From: Chromobotia macracanthus
Lineage: Eukaryota > Chordata > Actinopteri > Cypriniformes > Botiidae
DNA: 64,000 nucleotides
NCBI GenBank assembly: GCA_036877525.1
Contig: JAZGTH010000034.1
Location: forward strand, 5,450,501 to 5,514,500
Direction of reading: 5' to 3'
The position numbers were made by a program, and so were the translations under genes. The notes under the pieces were generated by a model. It saw only the letters and a list, made by a program, of their open reading frames with translations. It was not told the DNA's origin and searched no databases. Shown here piece after piece: positions 34,800-47,200 of this stretch (position 1 is its first letter; every line of letters starts with the position of its first letter).

Positions 34800-34887
34800 A
34801 GGGAACCTGAGCCCCCCAAAGTCCCTGAACCCAAACAGGACCTGTATGACCTCAAAGCCTCAAACTTCAGGTCACATATATCTAAAG
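34800..34887 (+). CDS. TXNDC5: TXNDC5 exon 4
   Basis: A Pro/Glu-rich interdomain linker (EPEPPKVPEPKQ) followed by LYDLKASNFRSHISK, the start of thioredoxin domain 2. It ends in phase 1 at GTACC. A 3.5-kb intron carrying a LINE follows. Confidence 0.82.
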
Positions 34888-36194
34888 GTACCAGCTATTA
34901 CAGTCTGCCATTACTGAACTATAGATATACCAAGACGTTCAGTCGTATTGTTATGAATACGAAAGTGCAACACTCAATATGGCCTCTCTAGTGAAGGAAG
35001 TCCTGCCTTCCAGTATAAAGGGCCATCAATCATTAAAACAAATGATTGGGGGAGGGCCTCTGTACAGAGTGTTAAATTCAAGAAATATTATTAAAAGTTA
35101 TGCATGTGCAGCAGCTGGAGCAGCCTGGCAAAATAAGTGTTTTTCTTGCAATATGATCTTAAGAAACAAAATGTATAGTACAGTTTAAGCTGTGGAATAT
35201 ATAAATTTTTACGACGTATAATGCTATCATGAAAGATTTCTGCATCAATACAAAAAAATTAAGAATAGTTTTATTTTTTAAAAACAATTAAACATCATGT
35301 TTGTGTAAACCATTATAAAGTTGCTAAAAGTTTTAACAGCTGTAAAGCAGTAATTCATGATGCAAATGACACCACACCACATCTGTACAGCGAGCAGTGA
35401 AAATAAATGAAGCAATGCAGTTCCGGAGGGCTGCTCGTAACACGTTTGGCATTGAAACCTAAAAGGTAACAGTAAAAGTGAGTCTATACTTAAAGTGAGT
35501 CTATACTTAAATCTTCACTTAAGACTCCATAATCACCACTTCATAAGCACCTGTCACATTTATAATCTGCATTTCTTGAGATCCATCTGTGATATACACA
35601 TTTTTTGCACAGTTTGTACTGTTACTGCTGAGTAATTTGAAGGAGACAGGTTTTTATGCAATTTGACGTTTTTTTGCCTAAAAACAGCTGGTAAATAATA
35701 TTATTACAAGACGCATCATTATTAGTTCGTTCTGAATCATAATTGAATCAAATGAAACAAGTGAAGATTCACAGCTGTAACATGTTGGTCAGAAAGGTGT
35801 TGTTTTATTGTGACCTCAGCAAGTGATTTTAGTAATAAGTTTTCTGCCATTCAAGTATATAATACTTGGTCTTCTAGTTGACAAAGCTGGTAGTTACCTT
35901 TGAACAGTTATCAGTGTTTTAGTAAGGGTTGTTACTCCTATAGTTTTCATCAGACAGTTGCTTTGGCAGCGGACCTTGGCCATAATAGCTTGACAGATTC
36001 AACTGTTTCTTCAACTGTTTCAAGCAAGTGTTACTTGCTTGGCCCAACCTTTTTGAGTCTCTTCATCACATGATTATTTTATTGTGGATGAGGAATGTAA
36101 ATGAAAGAATGTACACAAATATTGTAAAAGGATAATGGGTGGTTATGGGTGATGGTTCTGGTGACTAGATGTTGTTCACTTCTATATAATTCAA
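34888..36194. other. TXNDC5 intron 4, left part; nothing recognised
   Basis: A/T-rich intronic DNA. The ORF at 34979-35188 has no recognisable domain. Confidence 0.45.
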
Positions 36195-38190
36195 CTTTTC
36201 TATACAAAGTTTATTATTGGCATTCAACCATATACAGCAGGTGCAGTACATAGTGGAATGAAACAACGTTCCTCCAGGACCATGGTGTCACATAAGACAT
36301 AGACAAGGAACTAGGTACAACACGGTTCCACATAAAAGCGTGTTTGCAGACTTGTGCAGACAGTGTAAACATCTGAAGAAGTCACAAAGTGCAGACAGTA
36401 GAGACAAGTGCAAAAACAACCTGTACAAAATGACCAGTACGTAACACTGTAGAACAGACTGAACATTACACACTACACTACAATACAGTTGAGCACAGAG
36501 AACAGCGCCAACCAATATACATATTTGCGTGTGAGTGTGAGTGAGGATACATGGTTGCATGGTGTGTCAGTGTGTGAGCATTGTGTTATAGTCCTGACTG
36601 TGTGTGTTTGATTGTTATGCATTATGTGTGTCAGACCAGTTCATAGGAATTCAAAAGTCTGATGGCTTTGGGGAAGAAACTGTTACACAGTCTGGTTGTG
36701 AGGGCCCGAATGCTCCAGTACCTTTTTCCAGACACCTGAAGAGTAAAAAATGTGTGTGATGGTTGTGTGGGGTCAGCCACAATGCTGTTTACTTTGCAAA
36801 TGCAGTGTTTATTGTAGATGTCCACAACAGAGAAAAGAGAGACTGATGATCTCAGCTGTCCTCACTATCTGCTGCAGGGTCTTGCGGTCCAAGATGGAGC
36901 AATTCCCAAACCAGACAGTGATGCAGCTCAGGATGCTCTCAATGGCCCCTCTGTAGAATGTGGTCAAAATGGGGGGTGGAAATTGTGCTTTTCTCAGTCT
37001 TTGTAGAAAGTAGAGGTGCTACTGGGCTTTCTTTGTGATGGAGCAGGTGGGGTTCTTCCGTCAGGTGAACACCAAGGAATTTGATGCTCTTGATGACCTC
37101 CACAGAGGATCCGTCATTGTACACCAGAGAATGGTCACTCTGTGCTCTCCTGAAGTCAACAATAATCTTTTTGTTTTGTCAGTGTTCAGAGACGGGTTGT
37201 TGGCTCTACATCAGGCTGTAACATGTTGCACCTCTTTTCTATATGCTGACTCGTCATTCTTGCTGATGAAACCCACCACGGCCATGTCATCAGCGAACTT
37301 GATGTGGTTTGAGCTGTACATTGCATAGTTGTGAGTCAGCCGAGTTTACAGCAGTGGACTAAGCACACAGCCCTGAGGGGCCCCAGTGCTGAGTGTGGTG
37401 GTGTTGGAGATTGTTCCTGATCCGAATTGGCTGAGGTCTATAGAGCAGTTTGGATGATATGCAAACTGCCTAGAGTCCAGTAAAGGTGGCAGTAGGGTTT
37501 TAATGTGCCTGATGACAAGCCTCTCGAACCACTTCATAACGATGGATGTGAGTGCATCTAGTAGTCATTAGTAGTTAGTAGTCATTCAGGTCTGACACTG
37601 TAGACTTCTTTGGCACTGCGACAATGGTGGTGGTCTTAAGGCATGCTGGAACGACAGAACTGTTCAGAGAAATGTTAAAGATGGTGGTGTAGACATCTAT
37701 TAGTTGGTCTGCACATTTCATGAGCACTTTGCCAGGAATGTTGTCTTACCCAGCACCCTTCGGTGGGTTGACTCTGCATAGTTTTTCTCACATTGACCAG
37801 GTAAAGCTGATGTGAGGCAGGATGGTCTTCTTTGCTGCTTATTGTTCTGTGCCTCAAACCGAATGTAGAAGTCTTTCAGGGCATCTGGAAGGGAGGCATC
37901 ACTGTCACAAGCTGGTGAGGGTGTCTTGTAGTTTGTGATCACCTGGATGCTGGGTGTCACCACTGTACTGGAAGTGGCTGTGGATTTTTGTGGTGTGTGC
38001 ACACTTTTCCTCTCTGATGGCCTGGGACAATTTGACCATTGCTGTTCTTAAGGCCACCTTGTCCCTTGCTGTGAAGGTGGAGTCTCCGGACTTCAGCATC
38101 ACACGCACCTTCATCATGGTTTTTGGTTGGAGCATGTTCTTCAGGTCCTGTTCTAAGTTGCTTCAGGATATTCTGGCTATTGCAGCTAAC
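36195..38190 (-). mobile_element. CR1/Rex-like LINE in TXNDC5 intron 4, antisense to the gene
   Basis: Minus-strand ORF2 relics appear in order: ADQLIDVYTTIFNISLN-type N-terminal RT text (~37720-37680), HIKTLLPPLLDSRQFAYHPN and TGAPQGCVLSPLL (37537-37346), SVEVIKSIKFLGVHLTEEP (~37120-37060), and the C-terminal KRYWSIRALTTRLCNSFFPK (36755-36640), which matches the LINE at position 1. The 3' terminal phrase near 36.2-36.3 kb (AACAACGTTCCTCCAGGACC) is typical. The catalytic YxDD region is missing or damaged and stops are many. Confidence 0.82.
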
Positions 38191-38191
38191 T

Positions 38192-38290
38192 GCATGTTCC
38201 ATTCGCTTGTTGTATTCCGCACTTGTAAGTCGCTTTGGATAAAAGCGTCTGCTAAATGAATAAATGTAAATGTAATAAATGTCCATTATA
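38192..38290 (+). mobile_element. Very short L2 LINE tail
   Basis: GTAAGTCGCTTTGGATAAAAG, then CTAAATGAATAAATGTAAATG, identical in style to the 3' end at 6.46-6.51 kb. A 5'-truncated insertion of only ~100 bp. Confidence 0.8.
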
Positions 38291-38386
38291 TGTGATTGTC
38301 TTGATTTCATTTTTGTTGATCATACATGGATACCTGTTGTGTTTGTATTTATGGGTAATGTTCAGGTATGTTACTGTCCTGTGCAG

Positions 38387-38502
38387 GTTCTCATTTTGTG
38401 AAGTTCTATGCGCCCTGGTGTGGTCACTGTAAAGCTATGGCTCCTACATGGGAACAGCTTGCCACCGGCTTTGAGCACTCAGACAGCGTGAAAATCAGCA
38501 AG
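38387..38502 (+). CDS. TXNDC5: TXNDC5 exon 5: thioredoxin domain 2 active site
   Basis: Intact exon with the text FVKFYAPWCGHCKAMAPTWE. The CGHC redox pair is preserved. The TGTGCAG acceptor and GTGAGA donor are good, and the phases (1 in, 0 out) match exons 4 and 6. Confidence 0.9.
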
Positions 38503-39056
38503 GTGAGAAAGAACACAGACCAACATAAATGTGCATGATAACATGCTTTCTTTTTTGTAAAAGTTTTTTGTCCTAAATGTCCAGTAAGAGATTTCTGAGA
38601 AACACTTCCTAAAAATGGAAATAGACATCCAGAAAACAGTTTTGTAAATGTTTGCTAGATGTCTGTCCTGCATGTGTGCGTTGGAAAACTATTTGCACAT
38701 AGTCCTGGCTGTGTAAAAGGAGACAACAAAGTGGATCAGACCGATAAACACACCATAACGCTCTTGTAGCCAATCAGCACTAGGGGGAGTGCATCAGCTT
38801 TTAGTCATTGCCTGTGTTACATAGTGTTCATAGGGTTAATTGTTCATACATAGTGTTAATTCAAGGGCAGAGCAATGAGAGTAGGGGTGTGCTTATTTGG
38901 GTGACAATTTCAAATGTTATAAGTGTTTCTCAAAAATAGCTTACTGTACATTTATTCAGTCTTCCATTAGTTGTTTACTTAGTTTAGCCCTAGGTTATGG
39001 CTTTTTCAGTATGTTGAGTAATATTTTTTTGTTTTTTGATTGATTTATTGATAAAG

Positions 39057-39143
39057 GTGGACTGCACACAGCACTGTGAAGTGTGTTCAGATAATCAGGT
39101 GCATGGTTAGCCCACACTTTTATTCTTCACCAATGGAGAGATG
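39057..39143 (+). pseudogene. TXNDC5: TXNDC5 exon 6 with an in-frame TAG
   Basis: Reads VDCTQHCEVCSDNQVHG, then TAG (39108-39110) where the family has a Tyr before the conserved cis-Pro, then PTLLFFTNGEM. 29 codons, phase 0 at both ends, donor GTAAGA. A single base change at the Tyr codon explains it. Confidence 0.85.
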
Positions 39144-39275
39144 GTAAGAACATATTTTCATTTAGAGTAACATTGTTCCTTGGTTTTGTAAGACATTTTG
39201 TAATTGAATCATCATTGCAAATCTTACTAACTTAAGCAATAGCACTGAGCTAAGATCGTTGCACATTGTTTACAG

Positions 39276-39425
39276 ATAGATCAGTACAGAGGTAAGCGTG
39301 ATCTGGACTCATTTAAAGAGTTTGTGGATAATCACATAAAGGCAGCAGTGTCTAAAGATGAACCTGCACCAGAAGAGGAGCATGCTCATGAAATCCCATG
39401 AACAGCTGAGCCTGACAAACAAGAG
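39276..39425 (+). pseudogene. TXNDC5: TXNDC5 exon 7 with an in-frame TGA
   Basis: IDQYRGKRDLDSFKEFVDNH and an acidic linker (PAPEEEHAHEIP) are open until a TGA at 39399-39401; the frame then continues to the donor GTATG. 50 codons long, ending the second thioredoxin domain. Confidence 0.82.
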
Positions 39426-40254
39426 GTATGTCTTTTTTGCACAATATAGGTTGTGTTTGTAGTTTCCTTCTGGACTGGAGAGGTTTTGTTAGTTTGTATA
39501 CACGGGATGATGTTTGAACAGTGAGCAACAAGCTTTGGCCTGTAGACATAGATGTACATCTTTAAACTGAGGTGGTAATTATGGGCAGAGCAGCTATTTC
39601 CTTCTGCTGATGCAAATGTGAATGTGCTCAAGGGTTGCTGGGCGGTCATCTTAGATATTTATTAGTTTTATTAATTAAATGTCCTGTCTTTTATTTAAGA
39701 TGGTCAGTTTTGAAAGTATTCTGAAAGGCCTCGGTTATTTGACAGGTTTCCATTTATAGGGTCATTAGATAAGGAAATTTTTTATTATATTATCAACAAT
39801 ACATAACTCTTGTTTTCAATCTAAAATAACCATTTATTTAAAATCGGGTGCAAACTTTATAAAACATCTATAAATCATCACTACCCACATGTGCCCATCA
39901 CTTGTTTGTTGACCGGACACTTGGCCTTCCTAATTACGGTGTGGTAATTAGAAGCCATGTGAAGTAAATATCAGATCTGTTCAGCCTTGTGTTGTTTTCT
40001 GACTCTGTGTAACACCTGCTGCTCTGCATGTGCTTTTGAATAATCCAGTGTTAAACTCAAAATTTATTTTTAACAATGTCCCTTACCTCAGTGCGATAAG
40101 AAGTTTGTGTGGCAGATTTTAGCATGGGTTATTTTATATTAAAAATTAACATTTTTAACTCATTAACTCCAGTTAACATGGAACACTAGTGTGAAATGTG
40201 TAGAAACTTTACTTTGCCACTAAAACTTTGTTTTTCATTTGTTTTCGCTCTCAG

Positions 40255-40336
40255 TCTAATGTTTTGGTTCTGATTGAAGTAACTTTGATGAGACTGTTGC
40301 CAAGGGTCTTACCATCATCAAGTTTTATGCCCCATG
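40255..40336 (+). pseudogene. TXNDC5: TXNDC5 exon 8 with a one-base loss
   Basis: The start reads SNVLVLIE and the end, in another frame, NFDETVAKGLTIIKFYAPW. The length is 82 where the flanking phases need 83, so one base has been lost near 40280. Confidence 0.8.
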
Positions 40337-40815
40337 GTAAGTGTTTGCAGGAGTGTGTTTTGCTGATATAAAATTAGGTAGCAGTGATATTGCAGTGATT
40401 TTAATGTGTTTCATTGAGTACACTTTCCCAGAAACTGCCAATAGGCTAGTTTGAAGACTTGTAAAATATAATTTAGAGGTTTTTGTTCACTCATTTCCAC
40501 ATCCATTCTTTCAAACTATAAATGCAACTGATGTAAATAAAAAGGTAATTTCAGGTAATTAAACTTTCAGACAATGTGACCTATTTTGTTGATTTGCACT
40601 GCCAACAAAAATAAAATAAGCCAAATTAGAATCAAGTAGAGTAATGCAAACAGTAAAACTGTCCAGAACTGTTGTACATGTAAGACAAATGATGTCAGAT
40701 AAAATTAAGAACATTTATTATTATTTTGATGCATATAAATGATTATTAATTATCTTTGTGAGAAATAGTGGAGAACATGCTGTTACCCAAGACTACTAAG
40801 TGTATGTTCAGACCA

Positions 40816-40842
40816 GCACACACACACACACACACACACACA
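40816..40842. repeat. (CA)n microsatellite in TXNDC5 intron 8
   Basis: About 13 CA units. Confidence 0.9.
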
Positions 40843-40978
40843 GTCTGCTCCATTATCAGTTCCTCTGATCATCTTAAGTGCTTCCTTAATGGCGGATCAA
40901 AAGAACCGACAGTCACTGATTGACTGAGCTCTTCCTCTGTCGTTCAGTGCTTCACGCAGTGTGTGTTGTGTGTTTAAG

Positions 40979-41090
40979 GTGTGGTCACTGTACGAATCTA
41001 GCCCCTACCTGGGAGGATCTGTCTAAGAAAGAGTTTCTGACTGATGTGAAGGTTGCTAAAGTATACTGCACTGTTGAAAGAAAACTATAA
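40979..41090 (+). pseudogene. TXNDC5: TXNDC5 exon 9: thioredoxin domain 3 active site, 3' end lost
   Basis: Starts CGHCTNLAPTWEDLSKKEF and continues KVAKVYCTVERKL, then TAA (41088-41090). In the family about five more residues precede the intron, so the exon end has been deleted or changed and no good donor is seen (GTTACG follows at once). Confidence 0.8.
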
Positions 41091-41272
41091 GTTACGCTCC
41101 TCTATTTGTGTTTCCTACAGCGCTTGATGCCTTACAAGCCCTGTTCTAAATCTTAATCGTTGTGAGCTGCATAACTAGACCACAAGTCTTGATGGTTATT
41201 TTAGCTCTATGGCTGTTTAATGATTGCACACAACCTCAAAGATGGAAAATAATTAATTTTTGCTCTCTGTAG

Positions 41273-41395
41273 GTGTGCAAATTCCCAACACATCTGATTT
41301 TCCAAGTGGGGCAACAGGGAGAGGAGCATAACGAGGGATGGGACTTAGAAAGCCTGCACAGTTTTGTCATGAAGCAGGCCAGGGATGAGCTCTAG
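41273..41395 (+). CDS. TXNDC5: TXNDC5 exon 10 and C-terminus with RDEL
   Basis: After a CTGTAG acceptor, 40 codons open in phase 0, ending LHSFVMKQARDEL and TAG (41393-41395). RDEL is a KDEL-type ER-retrieval signal. The usual RGYPT strand here reads KFPTHLIF, one sign of drift. Its frame is preserved although upstream exons are broken. Confidence 0.85.
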   Translation: MCKFPTHLIFQVGQQGEEHNEGWDLESLHSFVMKQARDEL

Positions 41396-41634
41396 TTTTT
41401 CCCTCATTCTCATTTCACTCGTCATCTTCCTCTTAAAGTCAAACCTGTCTACATAAAACATGCTGTTAAATTGACTGCTTTTTTCAATCATATCTCATTC
41501 CTGGATGGGAGGACAATCCCTTCTGATTATCACTAATGATGATGTGAATGTGTAGTTGCAACATTGGAATTACTAGTAATTTGACTGTGTTGCTGATAGA
41601 TTTGTCCTTTCTCCCTTTAAAGAAACAACTACAG

Positions 41635-41726
41635 AATAAAGAAAGTGACACTACATTTAATGTGCAGTTTTGTAAATTTCAATTATATAATGAAATTAAG
41701 TTTGTAATGTTAAGAAAGGAAATAAA
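41635..41726 (+). other. Candidate poly(A) signals of TXNDC5
   Basis: AATAAA occurs at 41635-41640 and 41721-41726, 240-330 bases after the stop codon on the coding strand. Position only; no other support. Confidence 0.4.
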
Positions 41727-44067
41727 ACCTCAGGGGAGACCATGTACTATTTAAAAAGAAGCACCACATATCTCAAATACAAACAGTACTTAGTTCTTGT
41801 ATATAGATTTGTTTTCTCCTAAATCCTAAAATCTTTGCTGGTGTAGCTGGTCTCCCAGTGTAAGGTTGGTGTTTAGGTGTTTAACCAAGTAGATTTTGTT
41901 TAACCAGCTGACAAGAGCCCAGAATCCTCTAAAAGCATTCAGCCAAGCCAAGCTAACCAGCTGGTTTAAGCATTTTTTTTCCAACAGGGAGGTTGTTGCT
42001 TTACTGCAATTTGTTTTGTTGTTCTTCAGAGTGCTTTGAAATGTTTAAGAATGGGAATGGTGTAAAGTTTCAAATATGGCCTCAATATTGTAATTATATA
42101 ATCCATGTTTTCTTATCTCTCACTCTAGCACAATTGCAGAATGAGTGCAGAATGTCAAATTTACTGTACAGATTCAATTTACGGACAGTAATTTCCACTT
42201 ACAGAAAACAGGTAGTGAACGATAAAACCAATGGTACAGTGAAATCAGTTTAGTTAGTGGATAGTTTATTCTGCAAGTGTGGGAATTCGGCCCCTTGATA
42301 AATTAAGGGTACATTTTTTTTTGAGCAGATTTGCCTTTTTAGGTTCACAGTCTCATTTTTGCATTCACATATGTCTCAGTAATGCAGTTTTTACTGCCTT
42401 CACATGCAGTGAGATTTTAATGCTTCCTCTGAACTGATTAATATTTTATAGTTTTAATATTTTGTCATGATGAAATTCCCAGACTAGTCCAAGTGTATGT
42501 GCACAAATGGTCTTGAGTGGTTTTAATTGAATTTTTCAATATTTTTTCCTTTCAAAATGTTCCCACACTAAGATGTTTTTTCTCATTTACTGTATCCGAA
42601 AGAAAATTGAGAAGCAATGAGAGAAACCACATATTTAGTGAAATCTTTATCGGAGGCACATGGTCAAATACGACCTCAGTATTTGCAGTATTTGTCTTGT
42701 ATAAGGGGGATGCACACACTGCCCAGGGGTTTTTATATAAAACAGGTGCCTTTTCATAATAATTTTATAATAATGTTTTCCCAAAAAATGTAAATGTTAA
42801 TTTTCTTTCCTTTACTCTTGTTATATGTCCCTGCAGTATATGGTTTTAAAAAGATGCAATAAATAAGATGTAAAATGTACACGTATTTACATACAGGTGT
42901 CTAAACATGGTAGAGACATGTAAACAGCAGTTTACCAGAGGTATGTGGTAATAGTTGGGAATTTAATGAGTTTTGTTCATTAATGGTTCTGTTAACTATT
43001 TTTTATGTATTTTGTAAATTTGACTTCTTATTTAATTGGCTACCATCAGAAACCTTAATATCAAATCTGAATCTTTGGGTCAATTTTTCTGAGGCATGTC
43101 ATGAAAAAGTTGGTAACTCGGATTTGCTTGCATAGCTGGCAGAAAAAATAAGCACATTGGTTCACATTATTACAGTGTTGGATAACCTTGGGCAAAATAA
43201 TCTAATATTGTAATTCTGTTCCTGTTCTTTTTTTTTGGGAATAAGAACTGGTTCTTGTTTCTCAAAACAAAAACAATAGACAGGATGTTGACTACAAAAT
43301 GGGTCAAAATAAACAAATAAAAGCTTTTCTATAATCAAAGTATATAGATCTAGCTCATTCACAAAGAGATTTGTACCATTTAAAATGCTCACAGTGGGGG
43401 GGGGGGAAAGAGAAATGTATAGGTGCAGCTTTGACCAAGTCACAAACAATAAATTGGCATTGCAGGAACCATGTGAGGATGCTGGTGCACAACACAGTTT
43501 TGTTGCTTTTTAAAAGCTCCATGTCTTTTAGGAGGTTTTGGCTGCATGTCAGGGGAGGTGCAGGTGTGCTGCAGGGAAATTGTAGATCTGTGGTGTTGGA
43601 CAGCATCAAAAAACAGTTCCATTCTTGGAACACCAGCATAATGGTTCCGTTCTTTAGGTTCCGCTGAAGTGTATAATCACTCATTCTGACTTACCGATGT
43701 AAACCACAGGCAGTGCAGAGCAAATATTGGGAAACTGAAAATAGTTTCATTTTGTCAAGACCCAAAATATAGTCCTAAGGGTTCAAGTGAGTTTAGAGAT
43801 CTGTGAAAATCCTCAATACGAGAAAACATTTCTGGGCATCACATGGTTGATAGTTTCAGATGTTAAAATTAAGATTGGTTAGTAAAATACAATATTAAAT
43901 ACAGACTGGATTCTAGCTCATAATTTACAGTTTGTTTTAGATGGAATATGTTCATTTTTATGTTCATAACACTTCCATATTCTCTCTTACTGTCTGGGTC
44001 CTCACACATTTCAATGTCTCAGTCTCTGGGTTTCAGTGGCTGGGCAGGAGAGTACAGGGGTTCTATG
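41727..44067. other. Space between the two convergent genes; BMP6 3' UTR expected here
   Basis: No ORF with a recognisable domain. The part just left of 44068 must hold the BMP6 3' UTR, but no poly(A) signal could be assigned with confidence. A G-run (43396-43405) is the only low-complexity feature of note. Confidence 0.45.
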
Positions 44068-44217
44068 TTAGTGGCAGCCACATGACCGCACAACCATGTT
44101 CTTGTATTTTTTGAGGATAACATTGGAGTTGTCATCATAATAGAGCACAGAGATGGCATGCAGTTTAGTGGGAGCACAGCATGGCTTTGGAACATTCTCT
44201 GGATTCATCAGGTGCAC
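44068..44217 (-). CDS. BMP6: BMP6 exon 7: end of the cystine-knot domain
   Basis: VHLMNPENVPKPCCAPTKL through LYYDDNSNVILKKY to VVRSCGCH and TAA. It holds four of the seven knot cysteines (CC and CGC). 150 bp, phase 0 entry after TTTGCAG. Confidence 0.95.
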   Translation of the reverse strand: MHLMNPENVPKPCCAPTKLHAISVLYYDDNSNVILKKYKNMVVRSCGCH

Positions 44218-47200
44218 CTGCAAAGTGTGTAAGACATAGTAAAAATCTTAGAAATTAGTCATGAAAGGCTGTGCATTACAGTGATTTTGTTTACACAGAA
44301 CAACAGCTAGTTGAAAAACACAAATGTTCATGTAATAGTTCATTAATTTATCATCTTTATAATTGATAGTTCATTAGTGTAACTGGGCAGTTTATTCAAA
44401 GAAATGTAGTAACATTTTTAAACGTGTTCATCCTATCAGTAAGTCTGAACTATCCATTTTATATTTCAGTAGTTAAAAAAATACTTGTAAGGTTTATTTT
44501 TATAATGCAACTCACCAGTGTCTGTACTATAGCGTGATTAGTAGCATTCATATGGGCATTTAGGGGGAAAGAGCATTCTCCATCACAGTAGTTTGCTGCA
44601 TAGCCCTCAGGAGCAATAATCCAGTCCTGAAAAAAGACATTTACATAAATGAACTGCAAACATTAAATTATAATATTATAATATTAATATATTATTAATA
44701 TTATTATTGTTAATATTAGTAATAATAATAATATTGTTTTTATTGATTATTATTATATAAAATGTCTATGGTTGAGTAAGAAAAGCTAATGTCCACCAAA
44801 GGCCACACCAGTCACCTCTCTCTCAATACTGTGTGACTTCATCTTTACCTGCCATCCCAGTTCTCTGAAGCTGACATATAATTCTTGCTTTCTGCAGGCA
44901 GTCTTCTGATCACTGCTGTTATAATCTGCCATTCAAAGACAGACATGAAAGACATTAATATGCTATGTGAAGATATTAAATCAATTACAAACAGAATACG
45001 GAAAAGAAACAAAGCATTTTATGAAATGAGATTACTGTAAATAATTTAAGGAAGTTCATTTCAAAATGTTTTTTGGTAAATATTGACTCACATAATACTA
45101 ATATTTTTTAATTGGTTTATTATTACTCTAAACCTGCAAAACAGTTTGGTTAGTGAGGCATTTACCAATCCCATTTAAGAAATATGGTATATTTTTAACT
45201 ATTAACATTCATGAGATTTAAAGTTTAATGTTCTCAATGACAGGGAAATGGGAAAAGATAAATTTTTTGTGTGAGCCTGGATTTTTCTGCCAATCCTGTC
45301 CACATCACAGCACATTTATATGCAACATGCTTTACGTGTGTTGTGTAGTATGTATGCATTGTTACTACAGGGTTCCCCTTCTTTCAAGGTTCATTTCTCA
45401 TGCATAGACTGATAAAAAATGTATACACCAAATGTGCTACACTGTAAATCTCTTTGGATAAAAGTGCAAGATGCATTAAAAAATGTGCTGCCAGTGACAT
45501 TTTAATTGTGTACTTGCTTCCCCTGCCCTGTGGCCTAATAGCTGCATGTCATGCAGAAGGTAGGTTTGAGTTTTGTGAAGGAGAAGGTCATTGCTGGCTC
45601 TGACTTGTGATCTGGAGTCAAACTCTGACACATTTTTCCACCGGTGTTCTCATGCACTGGGTTTTTACGGCCATTTTTGCTAAGTACAGAGGAGGAGGAG
45701 AGCAGAGAGAAAGCTATGATATCAGTTAATGCCAGCTGCAGTCCCTTCCTGTTGTTTTGTGTTCCGCCCCATAAAGCAGCTTTTTGGCCATCCAGAGACC
45801 TCACTGACCAAAACACGCACAAGTCAGTGCTTGAGTCGGAGGCAGTACTGTGTCTGTATGGTATTAGATCAAACCCACCCAACATGCACATATTCACAGT
45901 CGTGTTTGCCTTTTCCAACGTGTTAGCTGTTTGTTAACAAGACATAATTCATTACTGTAATGACATGTAAGTTAATTGAATTTACTGCTGTCATGGACGA
46001 CAAAATAAAATTATCTGTTGACTAAACATGACAAAGAAAATGTGCCACAGAATTCAAATAGAAAAATATAAAATACAGACTTCCTGAACTCTTTTTTTCA
46101 GGAATCTTTCTGTAAGAATCTACAAATCTCAAACACAGCAAACCATCACTAAACAAAAATTTTATTTAAAACCTCATATAAACCCATTTTTTTGTTAATA
46201 AGCTATATTTTGTGAGGAACATCTTAAAAGAATGGTTCTCAAATAAGCATGCACTAAAGAGTATCCTGGAGGGAAGGTAATCAAGTCACATTACTTGATG
46301 TTAGGCCCTCTCAGCCAGCTCAGTTTCACAGACTACAGTGCTATGACTGCACAATAATGCAGATTTTAAAGGAATTGTGTATAAAGAACAACCCCAGTTG
46401 CTAACAATTAATCTAGACATCTACAATGATTTGAATGAAGATGATGATTATATTCATATTATTTAGTGTTATCACCACTACTTTTAAAAACAAGTATTCA
46501 CCTAAAATGAATGCATATGAGTAGTAAAGTGTAATAAACATTTAAGGCTGTATCTAAAACATATGTTGAGTGTGTAGACAAATCTCCACCATCAACCTAG
46601 GTACCCTACAATCAACAGTTTCAACTTTCTCCTTAAGCCTGTGTCAGTTCTTGTCAGACCCATAACAACTTACTAAAATCCTTCAGACACAGTGAGGGCA
46701 GTATTGTTTAACATCTTAACCTTACAAATAGACTGTCTGCTAAACCCCTCCTCTTCTCTAAAGTTTTTAAGCTTGGTATATACAAAGACATGATTGGCCA
46801 ATAGTTTTCACAGCAGAAAGAGTTAAATGTGATATACAATATCATTATAGCTAGTGTGCTTGCTTATATCTTGTGAAATTTCTGGCCTTGTTCTTTTGCC
46901 CCCAAAGTAAGACCCCTGCATTTCCCTCTTACTCTGTCCTGCATGACTAGGGCAAATATTTACTGAGATAAATCAGCCAGCAGGAATGGCCGTCAAGCTC
47001 TCTCCAGTGGCCTTTTAGTTGCTCCTCCAGGGGTCTCTTTCATCTGATCCAGAGCAGTGAACCTGTCCTACACAGACCCCCAACAGAGACTTTTATAACC
47101 CAGAAAGTTCTATACCTAACCACAGGCTTAAGAATGAAGCAAAACAACCACTTAACAATAGCAGAAACTGATATGTACATTAAATGGGTTACAGTCATAA

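Larger units (their letters stand above)
33394..41395 (+). pseudogene. TXNDC5: TXNDC5 (ER thioredoxin-domain protein), decayed copy, ten exons
   Basis: The family is an ER-luminal protein-disulfide-isomerase-like protein with a signal peptide, three thioredoxin domains and a KDEL-type ER-retention tail. Here exon 1 gives a signal peptide (MKPFLMSFICLVLLCTG). The three CGHC redox sites lie in exons 2, 5 and 9. Exon 10 ends ARDEL. Exons: 33394-33554, 34210-34350, 34567-34672, 34800-34887, 38387-38502, 39057-39143, 39276-39425, 40255-40336, 40979-~41090 and 41273-41395, with GT/AG boundaries and matching phases. Lesions: TAG at 34262 with two offsetting indels in exon 2, TAG at 39108, TGA at 39399, a one-base deficit in exon 8, and a TAA at 41088 where exon 9 should continue. 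It converges on BMP6. Identity is secure; pseudogene status is inferred from these breaks. Assembly error is less likely, as the BMP6 exons are clean. Confidence 0.88.

Noticed and set aside
39399..39401. TGA in TXNDC5 exon 7 as a selenocysteine codon
   Set aside because: The position is in an acidic linker, not at a redox Cys, and other stops (TAG, TAA) also break the gene.
33394..41395. Sequencing error as the reason for all TXNDC5 lesions
   Set aside because: Errors cannot be excluded for single-base indels, but stop substitutions in different exons and the lost exon 9 end, next to six error-free BMP6 exons, make it the weaker explanation.
45535..45937. Overlapping 127- and 97-codon ORFs in BMP6 intron 4
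   Set aside because: They overlap on opposite strands, have no recognisable domain and no clear splice sites or conserved motif.
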